NCBI RefSeq assembly: GCF_003477995.1
Contig: NZ_QUEM01000014.1
Coordinates: forward strand, 1 to 64,000
From: Bacteroides sp. OF04-15BH
Lineage (GTDB): Bacteria; Bacteroidota; Bacteroidia; Bacteroidales; Bacteroidaceae
Length of the DNA stretch: 64,000 nucleotides
Direction: 5' to 3'
Of the stretch, positions 1-8,700 are shown piece after piece. The notes beneath the pieces are model-generated. The model worked only from the letters and a program-made list of their open reading frames with translations, ran no database searches and was not told the DNA's origin. The position numbers were made by a program, and so were the translations under genes. The number at the start of each line of letters is the position of its first letter. The stretch's first letter is position 1.

Positions 1-269
1 AGAAGGACGCTGAAGAGCTTAGTTGCGGATTTGAGGATTTTGAGCTTAAAGTCAAATATTTAGCTTTTATTTCCTGTCTGTTACAGAAGCCTGATTTATC
101 TGTCAAAACAGCTTTAAAGTCGATTTTCAGAAAAAATCAGGTCAGGTCAATTTCGGAAAAATTCGGAATAAACCTTAACTCCCAAATTGTCTGTTTGTCG
201 CCAAGTCAATGGAAAAACTGTTTTTTGGAAATGCTGGAAGTTGTCCCCGAAAAGTTTCACCCTTCATAA
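1..269 (+). CDS. 3' end of an unrecognised protein, cut by the window edge
   Basis: An open frame enters from the left edge (first full codon at position 3) and runs 88 codons to TAA at 267-269. The composition looks like real protein (mixed charged and hydrophobic residues, a tail ending EKFHPS), but I recognise no domain. The start lies outside the window. The stretch is AT-rich like the rest of the left end, which fits accessory DNA. It has no visible operon link with downstream genes; the next possible ORF begins over 100 nt later. Confidence 0.5.
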   Translation, partial: KDAEELSCGFEDFELKVKYLAFISCLLQKPDLSVKTALKSIFRKNQVRSISEKFGINLNSQIVCLSPSQWKNCFLEMLEVVPEKFHPS

Positions 270-381
270 TTCAAAGTTGGTTTGTCAAGATGATTTTTCT
301 GGTTTGCTGTCGTTTTTTAAGCTGCCGCATAACTCTTAAATATGCGAAAGTTAAAACAATATTTCATATTTACAAAACATT

Positions 382-546
382 GTGATTTTTTTATTTAAAA
401 TATCGGATATAAAACATCTTAAATATGACGATGAAGAAGGAGAATTGGAAATCTTCTTGACGGATGATACACAAATAACATTGCATGCAGGATTCTTTGA
501 ATCTTTCGAGCGATACGAGGAATTTTTCGCTTTGTTGAAGAAGTGA
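382..546 (+). CDS. Small ORF or gene fragment, 54 codons, acidic
   Basis: From a GTG at 382 the frame reads 54 codons to TGA at 544-546 and contains YDDEEGELEIFL followed by a tail rich in F, E and Y. The alternation of acidic and hydrophobic residues looks like a beta-rich domain ending in a short helix. No ATG exists in this frame after the previous stop, and no good ribosome-binding site is visible, so it could be the 3' remnant of a longer gene. Function unknown. Confidence 0.3.
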   Translation: MIFLFKISDIKHLKYDDEEGELEIFLTDDTQITLHAGFFESFERYEEFFALLKK

Positions 547-550
547 AGAG

Positions 551-625
551 GCTAACAAGTTCGATTTATGCGGATAATGGCGTGTGGCTCAATCGCTTTT
601 CGTGGTGATTGAGCCACGTGTTAGC
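551..625. repeat. Large imperfect stem-loop between genes
   Basis: Two nested inverted repeats are visible. An outer 7-bp pair (GCTAACA at 551-557, TGTTAGC at 619-625) encloses an inner perfect 11-bp pair (GTGGCTCAATC at 584-594, GATTGAGCCAC at 607-617) with a 12-nt loop. There is no T-tract, so it is not a classic terminator. The nested form and the terminal GTTAGC/GCTAAC boxes recall folded recombination sites such as attC, but the arms are very asymmetric (26 nt unpaired on one side, 1 on the other). It lies just before the MORN-repeat gene. Confidence 0.6.
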
Positions 626-651
626 CGCAACCTTGAAAAACAAAAAATACA

Positions 652-1392
652 ATGAATAGAATATTGGCACTATACATCTTTTTACTATTGTGTGGCACGG
701 TTTCCGCACAACAAATCGTAGAATGGAGCGATTTGCAGACTATAACAGATAACTCACGGCGCACGGTCTATTATAAAAAAGGCAGAAAACAGCCGTTACG
801 GGGAAAATATCGCATTATACGAGGACTTGACGAGGAGTGTGTTAAATTTTCCGATGGCATGATAAACGGTGATTATCGCCGCTATCGTGATGGGGTGCTG
901 CGTGAATCGGGTATATATGCCAAAGGCAAGCGTAACAGCACATTCACGGAGTATTACCAAGACGGCGTTACTCCCCGAAAGGAAACACCCATGCAGCAAG
1001 GCAAGATAGACGGAACTGTAAAGACCTATTTTCGTAACGGCAAAATAGAAGCCGAAAAGGAATATAAGCAGAGTGTGGAGAGCGGGCGGGAGCGCCGCTT
1101 TGACAGCAAGACAGGAGAGCAGATTTTTGAATCTCATTATATCGACGGGAAAAAAGATGGCGAGGAGTGGGAAATCTTCGAGGATGCGAGCACGCTTCGC
1201 AGCAGGATAATACGCCACTACCGTAACGGAAAACTTGACGGCTCTTATCGTGTGGAATCGACACGGGACGGCAAACCCTATATAACTATCGAGGGACAAT
1301 ACACTGACGGCGAGAAATCGGGGCAATGGATAGAACATAACTATGATAACAATACCCAAACCTGCACATGGCATGGTGAAGGTGGGGCTTAA
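652..1392 (+). CDS. Secreted MORN-repeat (YwqK-type) protein
   Basis: A 246-residue protein with an N-terminal signal peptide (hydrophobic stretch to about residue 19, ending VSAQ). From about residue 50 it carries tandem MORN_2-like units of the form G-x-Y-x-x-Y-x-D/N-G-x-L/K, for example DGVLRESGIYAKGKRN, NGKIEAEKEY and NGKLDGSY. Such repeats make extended beta-hairpin stacks; database names like 'YwqK family antitoxin' are misleading labels, and no enzyme role is implied. A periplasmic or surface location is inferred. It lies 6 nt upstream of a lipoprotein gene, so the two are probably co-transcribed. The start is supported by the signal peptide. Confidence 0.8.
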   Translation: MNRILALYIFLLLCGTVSAQQIVEWSDLQTITDNSRRTVYYKKGRKQPLRGKYRIIRGLDEECVKFSDGMINGDYRRYRDGVLRESGIYAKGKRNSTFTEYYQDGVTPRKETPMQQGKIDGTVKTYFRNGKIEAEKEYKQSVESGRERRFDSKTGEQIFESHYIDGKKDGEEWEIFEDASTLRSRIIRHYRNGKLDGSYRVESTRDGKPYITIEGQYTDGEKSGQWIEHNYDNNTQTCTWHGEGGA

Positions 1393-1398
1393 ACAGAG

Positions 1399-1980
1399 AT
1401 GAAGATAGTTATCATAATACTACTTTTAACGCTTGCATCGGTCGTAAGCTGCGAGCCACCCATGCCGCCGACGGACGAGGAAATGATACGCCACTTCGCC
1501 ACGCACGAGGCGGCATTCGACAAGATACGCAAAATCATGGCGGAGAGTTCGGAGGGAAGCTTTCACTATCCACCGCTCTCTCCCTGCGATATTCTCATCC
1601 TTGATTCGGCAGGACAAATATCCTACCAACCGAACCAAGTGCAGGACACGCCGGTACACGGGTTATCAAGATCTGACCGAATACAACTCGACTCCTTGTT
1701 GTCAGAGATTGGATGCGGTCTTGTCCTTGTTGACCGCAGGGAGCAGGAAACGGCAGATTCGGTATATGTGAGCTTATTTATGCTGTACTACTCCCACGGC
1801 ATCGTGGATGCGGGAACATCCAAGAGTTTCGTTTACGATCTCGAATTGAGAAGCCGCCGTGACATCCGTATCACCGAACACGGCGACCTGAACAAAATTT
1901 ACCGCAGGACATACAATGACACTACGCTATACAAGCCCGTCAAGGAAGGCTGGTATATAGAGTTAGACCATTCACGATAA
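1399..1980 (+). CDS. Hypothetical lipoprotein paired with the MORN protein
   Basis: A 193-residue protein starting MKIVIIILLLTLASVVSC, a lipoprotein signal with a lipobox-like VVSC and the lipidated cysteine at residue 18. The mature part is soluble with no further membrane segment; I recognise no domain. It begins 6 nt after the MORN-repeat gene and is presumably its operon partner at the cell envelope. No terminator with a T-tract follows directly. Confidence 0.75.
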   Translation: MKIVIIILLLTLASVVSCEPPMPPTDEEMIRHFATHEAAFDKIRKIMAESSEGSFHYPPLSPCDILILDSAGQISYQPNQVQDTPVHGLSRSDRIQLDSLLSEIGCGLVLVDRREQETADSVYVSLFMLYYSHGIVDAGTSKSFVYDLELRSRRDIRITEHGDLNKIYRRTYNDTTLYKPVKEGWYIELDHSR

Positions 1981-2017
1981 TTTTCTTTTTTCGCAAGTCG
2001 ATTTTATAAAATTGTCA

Positions 2018-2091
2018 CCGAAAGTTCGTACTTTCGGAAAAAGATGTTATATTTGCAAATGAAAGAGTTATTTGACAGCATAGCAATGTAA
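2018..2091 (+). other. Palindrome, promoter and a truncated 10-codon ORF
   Basis: CCGAAAGT (2018-2025) and ACTTTCGG (2030-2037) form a perfect 8-bp stem with a 4-nt loop. A consensus-like -7 box TATATTTG lies at 2048-2055. Four nucleotides later an ATG (2059) opens a frame beginning MKELFDSIAM that stops after 10 codons (2089-2091). The layout is that of a regulated gene whose coding part has been lost, or a leader peptide. The ATG is so close to the -7 box that the transcript would be nearly leaderless, which is a caution. Confidence 0.35.
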
Positions 2092-2200
2092 AACGCTGAA
2101 ATTCGCACAGTTGCTAAATCGTTACCTCTATTTCTCAAATAATTCGCTAAAAGTTTATTTCTCAATCGGTTAAGTCAAACCGAGAAAAATCTAAAATAAA

Positions 2201-2236
2201 AAATACGAGACTCAAACTGATGTGAATCCCGTATTT
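2201..2236 (-). terminator. Probable terminator of the leucine-rich-repeat gene
   Basis: AAATACG (2201-2207) pairs with CGTATTT (2230-2236), with partial pairing inside. On the minus strand the hairpin is followed by a T-rich run. It sits about 130 nt past the stop of the minus-strand gene at 2367. The rest of 2092-2366 shows no gene. Confidence 0.5.
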
Positions 2237-2366
2237 CCATTTACACAAAATATTTTATAGTATCCAATATTTCTTTCTATTGTGTGATAGAATTTAACTA
2301 CAAGTAGAAAACTACAAATTGTTCATATTTCAAAACAAACAAGGTCTACAACCATAAAATATCTTA

Positions 2367-3698
2367 TTACTCCTCATAATCATACTCTTCTATATTAGTG
2401 AAATAATAATTCCAGTTTTTGTATGCATCTAAAGTTCCTATTGGTACGTATAAGGTTGCTTTAGTATGGCCGACATAATTAATGCGAAATGACGAAGATA
2501 AGTATATGTTGCTAGGATTACTGCTTTTGCAATAAACAGATTTTAATGAAGGACAATTATTAAATGATTGTTCAACTCTTTCAAGACTATCCGGAAGTAT
2601 TATGCTATTTAATTCATCACAATAATTAAAAGAATCATGAATAAATTGTACTACAGGCAATGTTACCGATTTTAATTTGGGACAATGAACAAATCCACTA
2701 ACAGACGTTGCCTGTGGTAAATTAATTGACTCTAAATCATCACAAAAGCTAAATCCTCCAGAAGATGATGTATCATCAATAATTTCAGCTTTTGGCAATT
2801 TTAGCGTTTTTAGTTTATTACAATTTTGAAAACCATATACGTTTTTTGCTTGTGGTAGTTCAATTTCTAACAAAGAATCACAACTAGAGAATCCACCTAT
2901 TGAAATGGCCTTAGGAAGTTTAATTGAAATTAATGAATTGCAATTATAAAATGCTTGTTCTTCTGGAAAATCATAGTCTTGCTTATATTCTATAAATCTA
3001 ACATTTGGAAATTCAATATTTACTAAAGATGTAATATAAGAAAATGCACCACTAAATATAGAATCTACTTGAGGCATATTTACTGATGTTAAAGATGTAC
3101 AATAGGCAAAAGCTCCATCATTTATTTTTGTCACACTTTTCGGCATAGAAATAGACTCTAATGAGGTACATCTATTACAAAACCCATTAGGAATTTCCTT
3201 TATACCATCCTCTAAAGTAAGAGTTCTCAATCCTGTACAATTTGCAAGTGTATAATCTGCCATCTCCTTTACTGATGCAGGAATATTAATTTCAGAGAGA
3301 TTAAAACAATCAGAAAAAGCTTCAGATGCTATTTTCTCTAATGTCTGAGGTAAAACAACCGAAATTAGTGTCTTCGATCCTTTAAAAGCATCTTCATCCA
3401 CTCTTGTTACTTTATAAATACTTCCATTAAACTCTACTGAAGTTGGAATTATAACCTTACCTGAATAATTGTTATAATTATCATCATTTTTATACCCGTA
3501 AGTGACACCACATTCCATGTTTGGATATACAACATAATACACATTATTAGCCTTGAAATCATATTCAGCATCTTTATCATCAGGAGATGGAGCTGTACCT
3601 ACAGGGATTTCAATATCATCACTACTACAAGATATATCAGTCACACCTAATGTCATAACAAGTAATACGCAAAGCAATCCATTAAAAAGTTTTTTCAT
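2367..3698 (-). CDS. BspA-like leucine-rich-repeat surface lipoprotein
   Basis: A 443-residue protein with a signal peptide ending at a cysteine (DISC, residue 24) followed by SSDD. An acidic stretch just after the cysteine is the known lipoprotein surface-export signal in Bacteroidota. From about residue 80 to 400 it carries roughly 12 LRR_5 (BspA/TpLRR) units with the pattern L-x-x-I-x-L-P, such as 'VVLPQTLEKIASEAF' and 'INIPASVKEMADYTL'. Such proteins mediate adhesion to host matrix or other bacteria; the ligand here is unknown. The gene is clearly more AT-rich than the core genes and lies next to a transposase remnant, so recent acquisition is likely. Confidence 0.85.
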   Translation of the reverse strand: MKKLFNGLLCVLLVMTLGVTDISCSSDDIEIPVGTAPSPDDKDAEYDFKANNVYYVVYPNMECGVTYGYKNDDNYNNYSGKVIIPTSVEFNGSIYKVTRVDEDAFKGSKTLISVVLPQTLEKIASEAFSDCFNLSEINIPASVKEMADYTLANCTGLRTLTLEDGIKEIPNGFCNRCTSLESISMPKSVTKINDGAFAYCTSLTSVNMPQVDSIFSGAFSYITSLVNIEFPNVRFIEYKQDYDFPEEQAFYNCNSLISIKLPKAISIGGFSSCDSLLEIELPQAKNVYGFQNCNKLKTLKLPKAEIIDDTSSSGGFSFCDDLESINLPQATSVSGFVHCPKLKSVTLPVVQFIHDSFNYCDELNSIILPDSLERVEQSFNNCPSLKSVYCKSSNPSNIYLSSSFRINYVGHTKATLYVPIGTLDAYKNWNYYFTNIEEYDYEE

Positions 3699-3896
3699 AA
3701 TCTAATCATTTTCTGAATTCAAACTAATAATACAATAGTACCAATTTCTTTGTTAATTAATAATGTTTAGCTTAAAAGTTGACTATTTTTCGTTAATTCA
3801 TAAGTCTGTTTACTCCTTTGTTTTATTCCTCCTATGATTTGTGGCCGTGAATTCATACAGAATGATTAAACCTATAGAGAAACTTTTATATAGTCA

Positions 3897-3966
3897 ATTT
3901 ACCTTTACAAAGGTAAATATTTATTTGTAATAAAATTCTAATTAGAAAGTTTATTTGTAATAAAAT
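3897..3966. repeat. Palindrome plus two copies of a 17-bp direct repeat
   Basis: ATTTACCTTT (3897-3906) and AAAGGTAAAT (3909-3918) form a perfect palindrome around 2 nt. Immediately after it TTTATTTGTAATAAAAT occurs twice, at 3920-3936 and 3950-3966, a 30-bp period. On the minus strand the palindrome contains TACCTTTG, a -7-like box, so it may drive the gene ending at 2367, with a leader of about 200 nt. The rest of 3699-4079 shows no supportable gene. Confidence 0.5.
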
Positions 3967-4079
3967 CTCACTACAATCCCGTATAAGTGGATTAATTGAC
4001 CTTTCAAACAACTGTATTGCAGCACTTTAGAATGAAACTGATTTGAACTCATTGCTTAGCAGCCAAATTAAAAACCGCT

Positions 4080-4447
4080 ATGAAGCAAGATAAATACGTA
4101 TTCGCTCAACTTACCGCTTTTCTGAACAGAACTCTGTTCAACAATGGTCGAGCTATTCTTTAAATGGCTAAAGCAACACCTTAAAATAAAAAGATTCTGG
4201 AGTACAAAAGAAAGTGCTGTACGCATTCAAATAATGTGGCAATCATCACTTAATTGTCACACACGAAATGCAATTGCAACGATCTACTTATGAAGTTTTG
4301 CAGATTCTAAGCATCTCTCTAATAGATAAAATCACTTACATACTGTTCGATAAGTCTGATTTCAACGATGTCAAAGAACTCGATTGTCACCTTTCTGAAG
4401 GACTATTTAATTATTTTTTCAACTTGTCCATTTTCATTGGACCCTAA
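4080..4447 (+). pseudogene. Decayed IS4-type (DUF4372) transposase remnant
   Basis: Three short pieces in three frames match what I know of Bacteroides IS4-family transposases. An N-terminal piece (4080-4163) reads MKQDKYVFAQLTAFLNRTLF, the typical DUF4372 start. A second frame from 4150 reads ELFFKWLKQHLKIKRFW and SAVRIQI, part of the C-terminal catalytic region. A third frame from 4271 reads QRSTYEVLQILSISL and DFNDVKE, the usual C-terminus, ending at 4447. The catalytic centre between the first two pieces is deleted and the pieces are frameshifted, so it cannot encode a working transposase. Terminal inverted repeats were not identified. Confidence 0.75.
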
Positions 4448-4473
4448 TGAAAACAGAAGTTTTCTAGAAAAAA

Positions 4474-4520
4474 GTAAAATGCCCCAAAAAGTTAAGCATA
4501 AACTTTTGGGGGCACTTTAC
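4474..4520 (-). terminator. Strong terminator of the lipoprotein gene ending at 4533
   Basis: GTAAAATGCCCC and its complement GGGGGCACTTTAC bracket a long stem including AAAAGTTTA/TTAAGCATAAACTTTT pairing. On the minus strand the stem is followed by a TTTTTT run. It starts 12 nt after the stop of the minus-strand gene. Confidence 0.8.
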
Positions 4521-4532
4521 TAGCCAAACAGC

Positions 4533-5612
4533 TCATTTCTTCTTACTGTAGTCCGGCAGAATACAGTCATACACATTATACCAATAAAAACTATGACGAA
4601 AAGGATTCATCTCGTCTTTTTCATAAAGAGGATTGCCGTCATTATCCACAGGCAAGTCAGGTGATTCTTCTGATTTCAAAACTTCTCCGTTGGCACCAAT
4701 CAGCTGGCGGTATAATAACTTGCCATCTTGCCAGATATTACGGTATGCCACCGGACTACCTTCTTCCTGACGGGTATAAACCTGCTTTCCATCTATAATT
4801 TCATGCGTAAAGGTCATAGCCCTAGCATCCGAATACGAAGTTTCGGCATGCCACAGAATCCGAGCAAGCTTGCCTGACTTAAAGGTCAAGTCCATGGTAG
4901 GAAGCATATCGGCATAACGCTTCACTACATAATCTGAAGCATCAGCCTGCGCCGGAACCTGATCGACCAGGAAAACAAACCGGCCTCCATCCAAATCGCT
5001 TACCCAAAAACTCTGACAGGGCTGGATATCCACCAGCAACTGACAGCCCTCGGGAGCCACAATTTCAGAAGCTCCTTGATTTCGCGAAACACGCACGGCA
5101 TGTCCTTCTGCATTGTATTCCACATCAAAGCGGGAATAGTGTGTCGTATCCCAAACCTCATCATCCCAATGTTCCATCTTTTGCCGGAACACCAGATAAA
5201 GAGAATCTCCATTCCCAAACCACTCCTTATAAATACTGTCTGTAACCCCAATGTCCTCACAGTCAAAAGTAAGAAAACGGAGTAATCGGTCCTGATCATC
5301 ATAACGACGGATCATGACCTGCATCGTGCATTCAGAAGCATGGGCCCATGTGGCCACAACACGTCCTTTCGGGTCACGAAACTCCGTCAGACTGTTCTGA
5401 GGCGCCCATTGTAAACGATACACGGCTGTAGAACCGTCAGAGAAACATACAGAATCATATTCAATGATCCCCTCCCCGATCATCTGTTCCAGATCATCAT
5501 AGTTACTCTCATGCACCACCTTCACAATCTCTATGCGCTGCTCTTTTTTACAGGAAAAAAGCAGGACAACGATTCCCAACAGAGCGAGAAACAGCCGGGT
5601 TGTTCTTTTCAT
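4533..5612 (-). CDS. Hypothetical lipoprotein, 359 aa
   Basis: A signal peptide MKRTTRLFLALLGIVVLLFS ends at a lipobox cysteine (LLFSC) followed by KKEQ. The mature protein has YD-type stretches (RRYDDQDRLLRFLTF, FDVEYNAEGHAVRV) resembling the beta-hairpin repeats of wall-associated RHS/YD proteins, but too few to assign that family. No catalytic motif was recognised. It has its own promoter (5655-5686) and terminator (4474-4520), so it is monocistronic. Base composition matches the core genes, marking the boundary with the accessory left end. Confidence 0.7.
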   Translation of the reverse strand: MKRTTRLFLALLGIVVLLFSCKKEQRIEIVKVVHESNYDDLEQMIGEGIIEYDSVCFSDGSTAVYRLQWAPQNSLTEFRDPKGRVVATWAHASECTMQVMIRRYDDQDRLLRFLTFDCEDIGVTDSIYKEWFGNGDSLYLVFRQKMEHWDDEVWDTTHYSRFDVEYNAEGHAVRVSRNQGASEIVAPEGCQLLVDIQPCQSFWVSDLDGGRFVFLVDQVPAQADASDYVVKRYADMLPTMDLTFKSGKLARILWHAETSYSDARAMTFTHEIIDGKQVYTRQEEGSPVAYRNIWQDGKLLYRQLIGANGEVLKSEESPDLPVDNDGNPLYEKDEMNPFRHSFYWYNVYDCILPDYSKKK

Positions 5613-5654
5613 TGTTTTAGAATTTAATCAGTCAATAATATCAATAAAATCGGA

Positions 5655-5686
5655 CAAAAGTATAAAAAATCCGGACAAAAAGCAAA
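5655..5686 (-). promoter_or_regulatory. Bacteroidota promoter of the gene at 4533-5612
   Basis: On the minus strand TTTG (5686-5683), a 20-nt spacer and TACTTTTG (5662-5655) match the Bacteroidota housekeeping promoter. The start codon is about 43 nt downstream. Confidence 0.65.
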
Positions 5687-5697
5687 CAAATATAAAA

Positions 5698-5739
5698 AAA
5701 CTCTCTCCGGCGAATCCAGAGATTTGCCGGAGAGAGTTT
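5698..5739 (-). terminator. Terminator of carB
   Basis: CTCTCTCCGGC (5701-5711) pairs perfectly with GCCGGAGAGAG (5726-5736). On the minus strand a run of seven T follows. It lies about 30 nt beyond the carB stop. Confidence 0.85.
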
Positions 5740-5768
5740 ATAGCGTTTCACAAGTTGGATCAGAAGAA

Positions 5769-8700
5769 TTATTTATACTCCTGCCAGCTCTTGATCTGAA
5801 TGTCTTCCATATTCATCTCGCAGAAGGCTTCGATGAAGGCCTTGGCCAGACGGGCATTGGTCATCAACGGAATATTGTGATCGATGGCACCACGACGGAT
5901 GCGGTAACCGTTGGTCAGCTCGCGCTTGCTGTGATTCTTCGGAATGTTCACAATCAGATCGAACTTATGGTCGGCAATCATCTTCATCACATTATTCTCA
6001 TCCTGCGGATTTTCATCCGGCCAGTGCACGGTAACAGCCGGAACATTGTTCTCGTTCAGGAAGGCCGCAGTGCCCGGAGTAGCGTAAATTTCATAGCCCT
6101 TGGCAGCCAGCATACGGCTTGCGTCGAGCAGATCCACCTTAGACTTGGCAGCACCGGAAGAGAACATGACAGACTTCTTCGGAATCTTGTAACCGGTAGC
6201 GATGAGTGCGTTCAACAGAGCTTCGTTGAAGTCATCACCCAAACAACCTACCTCACCGGTTGAAGACATGTCTACACCCAATACCGGGTCGGCATTCTGC
6301 AAACGGGCAAATGAGAACTGAGAAGCCTTCACACCGATACGGTCGATGTCGAATGCAGACTTGTCCGGCTGGCTGTATGGAGCATCAAGCATAATGCGGG
6401 TTGCGGTTTCGATGAAATTGCGCTTCAGAATCTTAGATACGAACGGGAAGCTTCGTGAAGCACGCAAGTTACACTCAATAACCTTCACCTGACGGCCCTT
6501 GGCCAGGAACTGGATGTTGAATGGTCCGGAGATGTTCAATTCCTTGGCAATCTGACGGCTGATCTTCTTGATAGCACGTGCTGTTGAGAAGTAGATCTGC
6601 TGTGCCGGGAATACCAGTGTAGCGTCACCGGAATGCACACCGGCAAACTCAACGTGCTCGGAAATGGCATATTCTACCACCTCACCGTTCTGAGCTACCG
6701 CGTCGAACTCAATCTCCTTGGTCTCCTGCATGAACTGAGAAACCACAACCGGATATTCCTTAGACACCTCGGTAGCCATCTGCAAGAAGCGGGTCAGCTC
6801 TTCTTCGTTGTGACATACGTTCATGGCAGCACCGGAAAGCACGTATGACGGACGAACCAGAACCGGATAACCTACCTTGTCGATAAAGGCTTTCATCTCG
6901 TCCAGGCTGGTCAGTTCCTGCCATGCCGGCTGGTCGATACCCAGCTGGTCGAGCATTGCGGAGAACTTGTTACGGTTCTCGGCACGGTCGATAGATACCG
7001 GAGAGGTACCCAGGATAGGCACTGACTGACGGTGCAGCTTCATGGCCAGGTTGTTCGGAATCTGACCACCCACAGATACAATCACACCGCGTGGCTGCTC
7101 CAGATCGATGACATCGAGTACACGCTCGAAAGACAACTCATCGAAGTACAGACGGTCGCACATGTCGTAGTCGGTAGAAACAGTCTCCGGGTTGTAGTTG
7201 ATCATGATAGACTTATAACCCAGCTTGCGGGCAGTCTGAATGGCATTTACAGAGCACCAGTCGAACTCTACGGAAGAACCGATTCGGTAAGCTCCTGAAC
7301 CCAGTACAACAACTGATTTCTCGTTCTTATAATAGTTCACGTCGTAACCCTCTACGGCGTAAGTCATATACAGGTAGTTGGTCAGTTCCGGATGCTCTGA
7401 AGCTACGGTATTGATGCGCTTCACAGCCGGTAGGATGCCCAACTGCTTACGGTAAGCACGCACCTGAAGGTTTTCCTTCTCCATATTTCCCTGCTGTGGT
7501 TTCAGCACGAAGCGGGCAATCTGGAAGTCAGAGAAGCCCAGCACCTTAGCCTCACGCAACAGCTCGGCAGAGATATCCTCCAGCTTGTTGTATTCCTGCA
7601 AACGGGCCTTCATGTCCACGATGTTCTTCAGCTTGCCGATGAACCAAGGGTCAATCTTAGTCAGTTCGAAGATGCGGTCAATGGTATATCCTTCTTCCAA
7701 AGCCTGGGCAATGGCAAAGATACGCAAGTCGGTCGGATTGGCCAGTTCGTCGTCCAGATTGTCAAAGTGCAGGTTGTCGTTGCCCACAAACCCGTGCATA
7801 CCCTGACCGATCATACGAAGTCCCTTCTGGATAATCTCCTCGAAAGAGCGGCCGATAGACATGATTTCGCCCACAGACTTCATGCTGGAACCGATATGAC
7901 GGGATACACCGGCAAACTTGGTGAGGTCCCAACGAGGAATCTTACAAATCAGATAGTCCAAAGAAGGAGCCACGTAAGCTGAATTCGGAGTGCCCATCTC
8001 ACCGATCTGGTCCAAAGTATAACCCAACCCGATCTTAGCGGCTACGAAAGCCAACGGATAACCGGTAGCCTTGGAAGCCAGAGCTGATGAACGGCTCAAG
8101 CGGGCATTAACCTCGATGACACGATAGTCGTTGGTATCGGCGTTGAAGGCATACTGGATGTTACACTCACCCACAATACCCAAGTGACGGATACATTTCT
8201 TAGACAGTTCCTGAAGCATGGTCACCTGTTCCTCGGTCAAAGAGCAAGTCGGTGCCACCACGATAGACTCACCGGTGTGGATACCCAGCGGGTCGAAGTT
8301 TTCCATGCTGGCCACTGTGAAGCAGTGGTCGTTGGCATCGCGGATTACCTCAAACTCGATCTCCTTCCAGCCTTTCAGGGATTCCTCTACCAGAATCTGA
8401 GGAGCAAAAGTGAAGGCACTCTCGGCCAGTTCCACAAATTTCTCTTCGTTCGGACAGATACCGCTACCCAAACCACCCAAAGCATAAGCCGAGCGGATCA
8501 TTACCGGATAACCGATACGACGGGCGGCTGCCAAAGCGTCTTCCATATTTTCCACGGCCTGGCTCACCGGAGTCTTCATCTCGATCTCGTCCAGTTTCTT
8601 TACAAACAGGTCGCGGTCTTCAGTATACATGATAGCCTCAACGGAAGTACCGAGCACCTCTACACCATATTCTTTCAGAATACCTTTCTGATAGAGTTCC

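Noticed and set aside
551..625. True integron attC site
   Set aside because: The arms are too asymmetric, one base of each core box differs, and no integrase is in the window; kept only as a hypothesis.
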